This document shows positions 24,874 through 32,445 of a stretch of 64,000 nucleotides of DNA, piece after piece (position 1 is the first letter of the stretch; every line of letters begins with the position of its first letter). Source of the DNA: Aerococcus urinae (lineage in GTDB: Bacteria > Bacillota > Bacilli > Lactobacillales > Aerococcaceae). Under the pieces are notes generated by a model. It searched no databases. It was not told where the DNA came from and saw only the letters and a list, made by a program, of their open reading frames with translations. A program made the position numbers and the translations under genes. The DNA is taken from contig NZ_CP014161.1 in the NCBI RefSeq assembly GCF_001543175.1, forward strand, positions 1,178,001 through 1,242,000, given 5' to 3'.

Positions 24874-25953
24874 TTACAAAACAATCAATTCACGTGGGGA
24901 TTTGGTGATGTATTCGTTGCCATCTTCATGGATGAGTAAGTCGTCTTCAATTCGGACCCCACCCAAGTTTTCTAGGTAGATCCCAGGTTCATCGGTAATA
25001 AATTGGTCCGCTTTTAAGACATTTTTGCTGTTTGGTCCAGCCATTGGCGCTTCATGGACTTCAAGACCGATACTATGGCCCAGCGAGTGCCCGAAGTTCT
25101 TACCATAACCTTGGCTTTCAATATAGTCTCTAGCGATGGCGTCCAGTTCTTGGCCAGTCATGCCAGGTTTCAAGGCGTCTTGGACCATGCGGTTAGCATC
25201 AAAGACAATTTGGTAGATCTTTTCTAAAGTGGTGTCGACTTGCCCCACTGCTACGGTCCGGGTCATGTCGGAGCAATAGCCTTGGTAGTAGCAACCAAAG
25301 TCAATAGTAATTAACTCATGGTTGGCGATTAATTTGTCGGTAGCGACCCCGTGAGGCATGGCTGAGCGTTTTCCAGAAGCCACGATAGTATCGAAGGAAA
25401 TCCCACTAGCACCAAATTCGCGCATCTTAAAGTCCAGGGTATTGGCAATATCAATTTCACTGATTCCCGGTTTAATATAACCTAAGATATACTCGAAGGC
25501 CTTATCAGTAATCTCACAGGCCTTTTTGATCTTGTTGATTTCGTCAGCGTCTTTAACTTGACGAAGAACTTCAATCATTCCAGAGGCAGGCACCAATTGA
25601 ACTTCTAAAACATTTTCAAAGTCGTCAAATTGAGCGACTGTCACATGTTGTTCTTCATAACCGAGTTGACTAACCCCATTTTCTTGGAGTAATTCTTGGA
25701 TCAGACGCAAGGGGGAAGAATGTGAGGCAGAACCACCTGCTTCAATGACCTCATAACCTTGACACTGAAGTTTGGCTTGCTCGGTGTAACGAAAATCCGT
25801 AATAAAGTAAGCATTATTGGTTGTTACTAAGGCTAGTCCACTTGTCCCAGTAAAGCCAGTCATGTAGCGCAAATTATAGGAATTGGTCACTAAATAAGCG
25901 CCCAAACTTTCTTCTTGCAAACTCGCTTGGAGCTTTTTGATACGTTCTTTCAC
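24874..25953 (-). CDS. pepP: Xaa-Pro aminopeptidase (M24 family)
   Basis: A 359-residue creatinase-fold metallopeptidase that removes an N-terminal residue preceding proline. Metal ligands are visible in order: two Asp in DFGCYYQGYCSDMTRTV, His in GHSLGHSIGLEVHE, and Glu in DEPGIYLENLGGVRIEDD. The N-terminal creatinase-like domain spans about 1-125. The start codon is GTG, with AAGGAGG seven bases upstream. It lies next to efp, as in many Firmicutes (yqhT). Confidence 0.93.
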   Translation of the reverse strand: MKERIKKLQASLQEESLGAYLVTNSYNLRYMTGFTGTSGLALVTTNNAYFITDFRYTEQAKLQCQGYEVIEAGGSASHSSPLRLIQELLQENGVSQLGYEEQHVTVAQFDDFENVLEVQLVPASGMIEVLRQVKDADEINKIKKACEITDKAFEYILGYIKPGISEIDIANTLDFKMREFGASGISFDTIVASGKRSAMPHGVATDKLIANHELITIDFGCYYQGYCSDMTRTVAVGQVDTTLEKIYQIVFDANRMVQDALKPGMTGQELDAIARDYIESQGYGKNFGHSLGHSIGLEVHEAPMAGPNSKNVLKADQFITDEPGIYLENLGGVRIEDDLLIHEDGNEYITKSPRELIVL

Positions 25954-26110
25954 AATAGTTCCTCCTTATTTACTGAGTAAGTAATGTAAATCGTACACTC
26001 CATTCTACCACAAGTTGGGAAAAATATTTTATAAACTTTATTTGATGCCTCTTTCTTAGATGACTTGTAGTTTTTACACAAAGTCGGTCAAATTTTATAG
26101 AGTCAAAGAT

Positions 26111-26139
26111 AAAAAGGCTGTGGATTGAACCACAACCTT
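26111..26139 (-). terminator. Terminator of the comG operon
   Basis: AAGGCTGTGG (26114-26123) pairs with CCACAACCTT (26130-26139) with one G-U; on the minus strand a T-run follows. It lies about 110 bases after the comGG stop. Confidence 0.75.
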
Positions 26140-26164
26140 CTTTAAAACAAATATTCTAATTAAA

Positions 26165-26249
26165 ATCTACTCCAGCGATTTTGTTTTTTGTGACTGTCAC
26201 ACTCTCTAGCTGATTTTGGTCGCTCTGACGGCGTCTTCACATCCTTCTT
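26165..26249. repeat. Degenerate copy of the GTCRCACTCT palindromic repeat family
   Basis: CCAGCGATTTTGTTTTTTG followed by TGACTGTCACACTCT (ending 26205) matches the 3' end of unit D of the 42-kb array. The next bases (TGACGGCGTC, then CATCCT) match part of the 50.5-kb copy. Only this half of a unit is recognisable. Confidence 0.5.
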
Positions 26250-27206
26250 CTAATAACTTAGATCATAAACGTTGTCACTAGCATAGATGATTACTCGACA
26301 GTGTTGCTGGTCATTTTGAGTGTAATATTCAACTTGGCCGAGGTTAAAGTAAAAACGTTTGTTGAGCTTTAGATTTGCTCGTTGATCTTTAATCTGTTGA
26401 CTGATTTCCTTATCTTGCTGGTCTTTGAGTTTGGCTTTGACTTGCCTGAGCTCTTTTTCTTTAGCCTCAACCATTCTTTTCTTCTTAGCTTCTTCCTGGG
26501 CCTTTTCTTCTTCAGGAGAAAGCTCCTTATCTTTTTCTTCAGGTAAATCTTCCTCATCTAATGCCGCTTGCTCCTTATTAACCTCTTCTTCTGCTCTTCT
26601 AACGGACAGGTCTTCTTGGGCCTGGTCGTAGTTTGGATAGACATTAACCAGTAAGATTTCTGTCTCCTCATCCTCATTCTCCAGCATTTCCTCTAAACCA
26701 GGTCCATTAACTAGGACCTCCTCTGAGTCTAAATCTGTATTGACTTGGATAAGATAAACTTGGTCAGGATCAGATATATCCAATTTACCTTGATCGATTA
26801 TAGCTGCCAAATACTCCTTATTTAATGAAGCAATTGGTTCATACACGTCTTGGTCTTGATTCTGTTTTTCCTTGTCGTCCTTTAATCTTGCCTCTTGTTC
26901 TTCTCGTTTCTTTTCCTGAGCCTCTTCTTCCTTGTCTTGAATCGCTTTTTCGATCCTTTTTTCTTCTTGAGCCAAACGGTCTTCATATTTGGCTTCTATT
27001 TCACTTTCTACCTGGTCTTCAATTTTCAAGTATTCATGTTGGTAGGCTATTTCTGCCAAGCTATGGGCCAGGTAACCTTCCGCTACTGTTCGCATATTGG
27101 TGATATTGACTTGGTAGAGCTTGAGACTGGCTAGCGATAGTAAGCTCAGGATAAAGAGCAAAGAGAGGGAGTAAAAGAGAATGGAGCCAGACTTATCCTT
27201 AATCAC
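26250..27206 (-). CDS. comGG: ComGG-like competence pseudopilus protein, greatly enlarged
   Basis: Seventh gene of the comG operon, by position ComGG. It is 318 residues where ComGG is usually near 120-140. The hydrophobic N-terminal helix (about 9-30) and a C-terminal segment (RFYFNLGQVEYY, 284-295; CRVIIYAS) resemble ComGG. Between them are two highly charged Glu/Lys/Gln stretches, 61-120 and 196-283, with strong coiled-coil character, separated by a folded-looking segment with VYLIQVNTDL and EILLVNVYPNY. ComGG is a minor pseudopilin in DNA uptake. It overlaps comGF by a few bases. Identity rests on synteny and both ends. Confidence 0.7.
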   Translation of the reverse strand: MIKDKSGSILFYSLSLLFILSLLSLASLKLYQVNITNMRTVAEGYLAHSLAEIAYQHEYLKIEDQVESEIEAKYEDRLAQEEKRIEKAIQDKEEEAQEKKREEQEARLKDDKEKQNQDQDVYEPIASLNKEYLAAIIDQGKLDISDPDQVYLIQVNTDLDSEEVLVNGPGLEEMLENEDEETEILLVNVYPNYDQAQEDLSVRRAEEEVNKEQAALDEEDLPEEKDKELSPEEEKAQEEAKKKRMVEAKEKELRQVKAKLKDQQDKEISQQIKDQRANLKLNKRFYFNLGQVEYYTQNDQQHCRVIIYASDNVYDLSY

Positions 27207-27672
27207 TTTCCCTAGCCTCCTCTCTAAAGGAAATCACTGCCTGGTATTCCTTTTGATCGGCCAAGCGGCAATTTACCCTCACTTGGTGAGAATTGACCAT
27301 GGTAAAATTTACCCATTCCACCCCCATCAGGTAAGGTTGGTGGCCGCGACCAGAGACCAAGCGGCGGATCATGGAAGACTCCCGGTTACTGTAATACTCC
27401 ATCTGAATCCGTTGACCACTCGCCAGTTGGTAGTTCAAGCGAGTGCCGGTCGCCCAGTTGAGCCGACTATGACGGGCCTCTCTTTGCAGTTGCATCAAGA
27501 AAACGCCCCAATCATCTTGTTGGATTTCCTTGACGGCTTGGTAGTGATTAATCTCCACCTCGACCACCAGGACAAAGAGGGATTGGATCATAAAGAATAA
27601 GGCTAAGGCCAGGACTGCCTCAATTAAGGTAAAGGCCGACTTATTCCAAGTTTTCCACACTTTCCAATTCAA
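27199..27672 (-). CDS. comGF: ComGF competence pseudopilin
   Basis: A type IV pilin-like protein of about 157 residues with the N-terminal hydrophobic helix KSAFTLIEAVLALALFFMIQSLF, a ComGF-type class III signal in which Ala replaces the usual Gly. The best start is TTG at 27672, nine bases after GGAGG; an ATG at 27708 would add 12 residues with a poorer site. It overlaps comGE. ComGF is a minor pseudopilin of the competence pilus. Confidence 0.8.
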   Translation of the reverse strand: MNWKVWKTWNKSAFTLIEAVLALALFFMIQSLFVLVVEVEINHYQAVKEIQQDDWGVFLMQLQREARHSRLNWATGTRLNYQLASGQRIQMEYYSNRESSMIRRLVSGRGHQPYLMGVEWVNFTMVNSHQVRVNCRLADQKEYQAVISFREEARESD

Positions 27673-27943
27673 TGCTGACTGCCTCCACTTCTTCTCGACC
27701 GGGAACATAGGCGGTCCCCCGAATAAAGTCTACTTGGCTAGTTTTTTCTTGGCCGACGCTAGCTAATATCTCATTATATAAGGCTTCCTGTTGGTCAAGG
27801 GCAGCTTGCTGGCGGTTGAAGTGCCCTATCTGTAAGGGAATCATAGTGACAAATAATGAGACAAAGGAGGCAATTAAAAATAAAGAAACCAGAGCTTCGA
27901 CTAGCATAAATCCCGTCTTATTCCTTACGTTTTTCCACCACAT
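27641..27943 (-). CDS. comGE: ComGE competence pseudopilin
   Basis: A 100-residue prepilin-like protein: short basic leader, cleavage-type site KTG-FMLVEALVSLFLIASFVSLF, then a small globular part. It overlaps both neighbours, a mark of translational coupling in comG operons. Assigned ComGE by position and size. Confidence 0.8.
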   Translation of the reverse strand: MWWKNVRNKTGFMLVEALVSLFLIASFVSLFVTMIPLQIGHFNRQQAALDQQEALYNEILASVGQEKTSQVDFIRGTAYVPGREEVEAVSIELESVENLE

Positions 27944-28370
27944 ATTTGCCCACTCCTAACTGAAATTTCACCATGTAACGCCCCTGTGGGTAGCGTAGGG
28001 TAACCGTTCGCGGCTGGATATAGCCGGTCCCTGGTTGGATGCTGACCTTTTGGTAGGACTGAATTCGGGTATTCTTAGGCAAGAGGATAATATCTTTGAT
28101 ATAAGGATCTTGCCCTTCCTTAGCCTGCATAATCCGCACCTGGTCAGAGAGAAAATAAAGATAGTAGTATTCGCCCTTGATAATGGCCTCCTTTTGACAG
28201 GCTTCGTAGCTTTGAAGTATTTTCTGGAGGCAGGTTTCAACAGCTAAATTTTGACTGACTTTTTGACTTTGAATCATGGTCACCGTTAAGATCACCCCCA
28301 CAATAAATAAGGTTAAGACCATGGATAAAAGGGTCATCCCGGCCTTAGTCTGAACTGACTTAACTTTCAT
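27918..28370 (-). CDS. comGD: ComGD competence pseudopilin
   Basis: A 150-residue pilin-like protein with leader MKVKSVQTKAG and hydrophobic helix MTLLSMVLTLFIVGVILTV. The usual Glu at mature position 5 is replaced (MTLLS), as in several ComGD proteins. Its start follows the comGC stop directly. It overlaps comGE downstream. Assigned by order and prepilin features. Confidence 0.82.
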   Translation of the reverse strand: MKVKSVQTKAGMTLLSMVLTLFIVGVILTVTMIQSQKVSQNLAVETCLQKILQSYEACQKEAIIKGEYYYLYFLSDQVRIMQAKEGQDPYIKDIILLPKNTRIQSYQKVSIQPGTGYIQPRTVTLRYPQGRYMVKFQLGVGKYVVEKRKE

Positions 28371-28372
28371 TC

Positions 28373-28696
28373 TTATTCAGCTGGTAAGGCATTAAAGCGG
28401 TCAGCCTGTTCACGACTTAAATAGTCTTCAGCCACCAATTGGTCAATGGTCCCCTCTTGGCCGTCATGGTCATTTTTGTAGAGAATCATTTGGGTTTCTA
28501 CGGTTTGCCTTAGGGCCTCATCCCCAGTTTCTTGGGCATTGTCTCGCTGGTTCATGATATTGGGTAAGAAGAGTAAGATCAGTAAGCCTAAAATGAAGAG
28601 GACAACGATCATTTCTAAAAGCGTAAAGCCCTCTTGCTTATGGACACCTAATTTTTTCATCATTCGATTGGCTTTATAGTTTAAGACATTCATCAT
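28373..28696 (-). CDS. comGC: ComGC major competence pseudopilin
   Basis: A 107-residue prepilin with the textbook class III signal QEG-FTLLEMIVVLFILGLLILL; the ComC peptidase would cut after Gly and methylate Phe. Glu5 of the mature form is present, as expected for the major subunit. The ATG overlaps the comGB stop. ATGs 11 and 12 codons in would give a shorter leader; either start keeps the cleavage site. It forms the pilus that pulls DNA through the wall. Confidence 0.92.
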   Translation of the reverse strand: MMNVLNYKANRMMKKLGVHKQEGFTLLEMIVVLFILGLLILLFLPNIMNQRDNAQETGDEALRQTVETQMILYKNDHDGQEGTIDQLVAEDYLSREQADRFNALPAE

Positions 28697-29778
28697 CCTG
28701 GTATCTCTCCTATCATATTAAACATGGGTAGCATCAACATCAGATAAATCGTTACGATAAATAGGGCAATCACGATAAATAAGCCATTTTGAATCCAACG
28801 CATGAGGAGCTTGACCTGGTCTTGGTAATTCTTCAAACAGCGCTGGCTGTAAAGACGCATCTTGAGCGCCAATTGACTCAGTAACTCCCCTTGGTGGACA
28901 ATGGCAGGAAATTCTCGGGTAAAAATATTGACCTTCCGCAACTGACCGACAATGGCCTGGCCTTCTTCATAAGAATGGGCCAGATAGTGGCCAAAGTCAT
29001 AGAGGAAGGGAACTTCTTCTTGCTGGCTAAAAGTGTCAATTATCTGCTTAATCGAATAGCCCACCTGGAAGAGCTGGCTGAATTCATAAGCAAAGTAATA
29101 GGTGTAATAAAGCCTCAAGAGTCTTCCTAAAATCGGAATTTTAACCAAGGTCTGGGCTTGAACCAAGGGGCCCACCTTTTGCTTCCAGAGTCGAAAAAGC
29201 AAATAGAAAAGCACTAGCGCCACGACAAAAATTCCTAAAAGTAAGGGGAGGTTTTCCAAGCACCAAAAAAGTAAGCCTAGTACTCCCGAGTCAGGGCTGG
29301 CTTGTAGGCGGTCAAATTGAGGTAAGACAAAGCCCCGCATGCCCAGTAGCATCACTAAGAGTAAAACCACCAGAAAAATCGGATAGCGTAAGCTTTGTCT
29401 GATAACGGCTTGCTGCTGAGCCCTCTCCTTGAGATAGGCACTAATCGTCTTTAGTCCTGGGGCAAAATCACCCCAGCGTTCAGCCACTTGGATTTGGAAT
29501 TGAATATCCTTTGCCAGTTTCATCTCTGCGGTGGTTTCATAGAAGAAATGCCCTTCAATTAATAAGGCTTCCATAGCTTTAAAGGTTTCTTCCTGCTTAG
29601 GATAAAGAGCGGCTAAGAAGGAAAAGATATCAATCATTTGAAAGCCTTCCATTAACATATCAGCGATATAGGCAAGCACTTCAGCTTGGAGGGTTTTATT
29701 CCAAGAGGAAGTAATTTCATAATTAGCAATTTTCTTCCAACTGATAGGCCGCCAAAAGTTCGGCTTGGATTTTTCCAT
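28693..29778 (-). CDS. comGB: ComGB competence pilus inner-membrane platform protein
   Basis: About 361 residues, GspF/PilC family. Three hydrophobic segments are visible: near 150 (FLVVLLLVMLLGMRGFV), near 185 (LPLLLGIFVVALVLFYLLF) and at the C-terminus (GLFIVIALFIVTIYLMLMLP). It anchors the pilus and connects it to the ComGA motor. The start at 29778 follows AGGAGG by nine bases; an upstream ATG at 29805 would include that ribosome site. It overlaps the end of comGA. Confidence 0.92.
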   Translation of the reverse strand: MEKSKPNFWRPISWKKIANYEITSSWNKTLQAEVLAYIADMLMEGFQMIDIFSFLAALYPKQEETFKAMEALLIEGHFFYETTAEMKLAKDIQFQIQVAERWGDFAPGLKTISAYLKERAQQQAVIRQSLRYPIFLVVLLLVMLLGMRGFVLPQFDRLQASPDSGVLGLLFWCLENLPLLLGIFVVALVLFYLLFRLWKQKVGPLVQAQTLVKIPILGRLLRLYYTYYFAYEFSQLFQVGYSIKQIIDTFSQQEEVPFLYDFGHYLAHSYEEGQAIVGQLRKVNIFTREFPAIVHQGELLSQLALKMRLYSQRCLKNYQDQVKLLMRWIQNGLFIVIALFIVTIYLMLMLPMFNMIGEIPG

Positions 29779-30727
29779 GGGTATAGGCCTCCTGCAATTT
29801 ACCATTTAAGGACTTAAAGTCACTGGCCACTTCTCCCTTAGTGAGGTAGTGGGCCAACATACGGGCATTCATCCATTCACAAAAGAGCTGTCGCGAGGCC
29901 CCTTCTCCCTTGACAGGGATGAGGCGCTGAGAAGCGACAAACAAGAGCGTTTGCAGCAATTGTTCTTGGCTCAGTCCCAACTCTTTCAAGCGGCCAATAA
30001 CGCCAATGCAGTTCTTGGCATGGATGGTGGCAATCACCAAGTGCCCGGTTAAGGCTGCCCGCATCACCATCTGAGCAGTTTCTTCATCACGGATTTCACC
30101 GATCAAGAGGATATCGGGATGGTGACGGAGACTAGCCTTGATCAGGCGTTCATAAGTTAAGCCTGCCTTGCGATTGACTGATATTTGTAAGAAATTAGCC
30201 TCCTTAATTTCGACCGGGTCCTCCATGGTAATCACCTGACAGGCGCGTTCCTGGTAGACCTCTCTTAAGAGATGATAGATGGTTGAAGTCTTTCCCGAGG
30301 CCACCGGGCCAGAGAAAAGCATGAGTCCACTTTTTCGATAGAGGTATTTCTTCATCTCCTCTAAGTCTTCAGCCTCCCGCTCACTGTAGAGCCACTGACT
30401 TTGGTCATAGAGCAGACGGATCACCAAGGATTCCTGCATGAGGTAGTTGGCTAAGGTAGACAACCTAAGTTCAATTTCTCCCTGGTCTAATTGATAGATC
30501 AAGGCCCCTTCTTGGGGTAAACGCTGCTCACCCACATCTAAATGACTGATATACTTCAAATAGCGAATCCAGCGGCTTCCAAAATCTAAGTCAAACTGGC
30601 GCACCGGCTTTAGGATTCCCTCTTGGCGGAAATAGACTTGGTAAAGACCCTTTTCTGGCAAGAGATGGATATCATCCACCCGTGTTTGGTAGGCTTCCCT
30701 GAGTATTTCTTGAGTGATTTCCTGCAA
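29723..30727 (-). CDS. comGA: ComGA competence pilus assembly ATPase
   Basis: A 334-residue traffic ATPase of the GspE/PilB family. Walker A is GPVASGKT (140-147), the Asp box lies near 168-171 (TMEDPVE), Walker B is ILLIGE (206-211) and a His box follows (HLVIATIHAKN). It powers pseudopilus assembly for DNA uptake. The start is TTG with a strong AAGGAGGG a few bases upstream. It is the first gene of comGA-GG. No streptococcal-type CGAATA competence box is seen upstream, so control of the operon is open. Confidence 0.93.
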   Translation of the reverse strand: MQEITQEILREAYQTRVDDIHLLPEKGLYQVYFRQEGILKPVRQFDLDFGSRWIRYLKYISHLDVGEQRLPQEGALIYQLDQGEIELRLSTLANYLMQESLVIRLLYDQSQWLYSEREAEDLEEMKKYLYRKSGLMLFSGPVASGKTSTIYHLLREVYQERACQVITMEDPVEIKEANFLQISVNRKAGLTYERLIKASLRHHPDILLIGEIRDEETAQMVMRAALTGHLVIATIHAKNCIGVIGRLKELGLSQEQLLQTLLFVASQRLIPVKGEGASRQLFCEWMNARMLAHYLTKGEVASDFKSLNGKLQEAYTHGKIQAELLAAYQLEENC

Positions 30728-31071
30728 ATTATCCCTCCTTTTCCTTCATTAAATACAGTGAAAGGCTTAGGCGTTAACCGCCTACTTATTGGTCCGCAAA
30801 ACTCTTCACTTTTTATTTTTAATTTTCTCAGCTTTTTAAGCTAAAAATCAGTTTGCTGACTCTCACACGTCTGAGGCCAAAAATGTCAAATAGCTAAAGC
30901 GCTATCATTTTTATCCATGCAAAAATCGTCAGCGAACGCCGACTTTTTACTGTTTTTGCAAGATTTAATCCCGGGTAAAAATGACTTTAATTGCCTTCTG
31001 TCCTATAATGAATTGCAGAGCTCAAACTGGCTTTGTGCTTATAAAATAAAAAAAGAAGGATGGTGGAATAG
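30728..31071. other. Divergent intergenic region between comGA and the V-ATPase operon
   Basis: No gene is seen. It holds the comGA ribosome site, a GGCG-TTAAC-CGCC hairpin near 30769-30781, a terminator-like hairpin at about 30924-30951 (GTCAGCG facing CGCCGAC between A- and T-runs), and the V-ATPase promoter. A short GACTCTCACACGTCTGAGG near 30858 resembles the repeat-family ending but is not a clear copy. Confidence 0.6.
30981..31009 (+). promoter_or_regulatory. Promoter of the V-ATPase operon
   Basis: Perfect -10 TATAAT (31004-31009) with -35 ATGACT (30981-30986) at 17 bases. The first gene starts 62 bases later after a purine-rich leader. Confidence 0.65.
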
Positions 31072-31401
31072 ATGGATAAAATCATAGAGCAATTGCACCA
31101 TATGGAAGTTGATGCCAATCGTCATCTTGAGAGCGTTCAAGAAGAAAAATTAGCCTTGCGTCAAAACTATGACCAAAAAAAAGCTGATTATAAGAAACAA
31201 GCTCAAGCAAAATATGACGAAGAATTAGCCAGGGTTCAAGCCCGTAACCAAGACTTACGCGAGAAACGTACCCAAGACTTGCAAGCAAGCTACAACCGAC
31301 AAATGGAGCAAATCAAACAGCTCGTTGATCATGATCAAGACAGCTACCTCAAGGATTTCTTCAATCAATTACAGGCACTCGGAGTGACAGGCGATGACTA
31401 A
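31072..31401 (+). CDS. ntpF: V-type ATPase peripheral stalk subunit (G/H, NtpF-like)
   Basis: A 109-residue, almost wholly helical and highly charged protein (EEKLALRQNYDQKKADYKK and onward), typical of the G/H subunit that pairs with subunit E in the peripheral stalk. It is the first gene of the operon, as ntpF is in Enterococcus hirae. Sequence of this subunit is poorly conserved, so position and coiled-coil character carry the call. It overlaps the next gene by eight bases. Confidence 0.78.
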   Translation: MDKIIEQLHHMEVDANRHLESVQEEKLALRQNYDQKKADYKKQAQAKYDEELARVQARNQDLREKRTQDLQASYNRQMEQIKQLVDHDQDSYLKDFFNQLQALGVTGDD

Positions 31402-32431
31402 CTATACCGCTATCAACACCAAGGTCCGGGCCATGAAAGGCAAGCTCGTCTTGACTCCAGAAGAAATTGATGACCGCTTAGCAGGTTATACCTTGTCAGA
31501 CCTCTACCAGGTCCTCGACCAATTGCCTTCCTACCATCAAGTGATGCCTAGCGAACAGAATAAGCTTAACCTCACTGCGGAAAACTTGATTGAACTGATT
31601 GATCGGGGCTTGCGCTATGACTTTCTCAAGCTCTACCGCTTTTCTGGTTTCGAACAACGGGCGGCCTTGTCAGTCTATGGGATTCGTTTTGAGCGCGAAT
31701 TTATCACCAAGGTGCTCAGAGGCTTGGAGCGCCAAGAGTCGGTTCCCTTTGTCGTTAACCCCTTTACTGACTACTTGGAAAATCACCGCCACTTTCACAT
31801 CGGTGAACTAATTACCAAGACATCGGTCCTTGATGCGATTGATACCTTTAGAGATACCGATTACGGTAAATTCTTTGACGATTACCATGATTATTTCCAT
31901 GACCACGACTACAACCATTACATTATCAGTACCGTCTTTGAACAATACTGTGCGGTCTTGGTTTGGAAAAAGGCCAGTCGGGTACTTAATGATAAGGCCC
32001 TGACCCGCTTTAAGAAGTTATTTGGTAGTGAGATGGACTTAGCCAATATCCGGACCATTTTTCGTTTGAAATTCTACTATAAGGTGGATGAGAACTTTAT
32101 CCGCTCCCAACTCTTTAGCCCAGGTCGCTATCTCAATGAAGCTAATATCAGTGCCCTCCTGGCTAGCCAGGACAAGAACAGCTTCTTCAACCTCTTGACC
32201 AACTTGGGCTACCAAGATTTATTCAAGAGTGGGGAGAATAAAGTCGTAGGCGTGAAGCAACAAAAGGCTTGGTTAAAGGCCATTGAGCACCGTTTTGCTA
32301 AGAGTTTACCGCAGTCGGTTTTGCCTCTCTTTGACTATCTCAGCCTCAAAGAACTGGAAGCTGACCTCCTCAAGGAAAAGGTCGAAGCCATTGCCTACCA
32401 ATCCCCTGTTACTATGCCATTCCATAATTGA
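31394..32431 (+). CDS. ntpC: V-type ATPase subunit C (d subunit, NtpC)
   Basis: A 345-residue subunit that caps the membrane ring and joins it to the central stalk. Family features include NTKVRAMKGKLVL at the N-terminus, the all-helical body, and DLANIRTIFRLKFYY, typical of the AC39/d family. GGAG lies nine bases before the ATG. It is second in this operon, whereas in E. hirae ntpC lies after ntpE; the order differs. Confidence 0.9.
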   Translation: MTNYTAINTKVRAMKGKLVLTPEEIDDRLAGYTLSDLYQVLDQLPSYHQVMPSEQNKLNLTAENLIELIDRGLRYDFLKLYRFSGFEQRAALSVYGIRFEREFITKVLRGLERQESVPFVVNPFTDYLENHRHFHIGELITKTSVLDAIDTFRDTDYGKFFDDYHDYFHDHDYNHYIISTVFEQYCAVLVWKKASRVLNDKALTRFKKLFGSEMDLANIRTIFRLKFYYKVDENFIRSQLFSPGRYLNEANISALLASQDKNSFFNLLTNLGYQDLFKSGENKVVGVKQQKAWLKAIEHRFAKSLPQSVLPLFDYLSLKELEADLLKEKVEAIAYQSPVTMPFHN

Positions 32432-32445
32432 AAGGAGTTCCTTGG

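Noticed and set aside
26425-27134. Several plus-strand open frames opposite comGG rich in Ser, Leu and Phe
   Set aside because: They are the complement of the Glu/Lys-rich coding sequence; none has a plausible start site.
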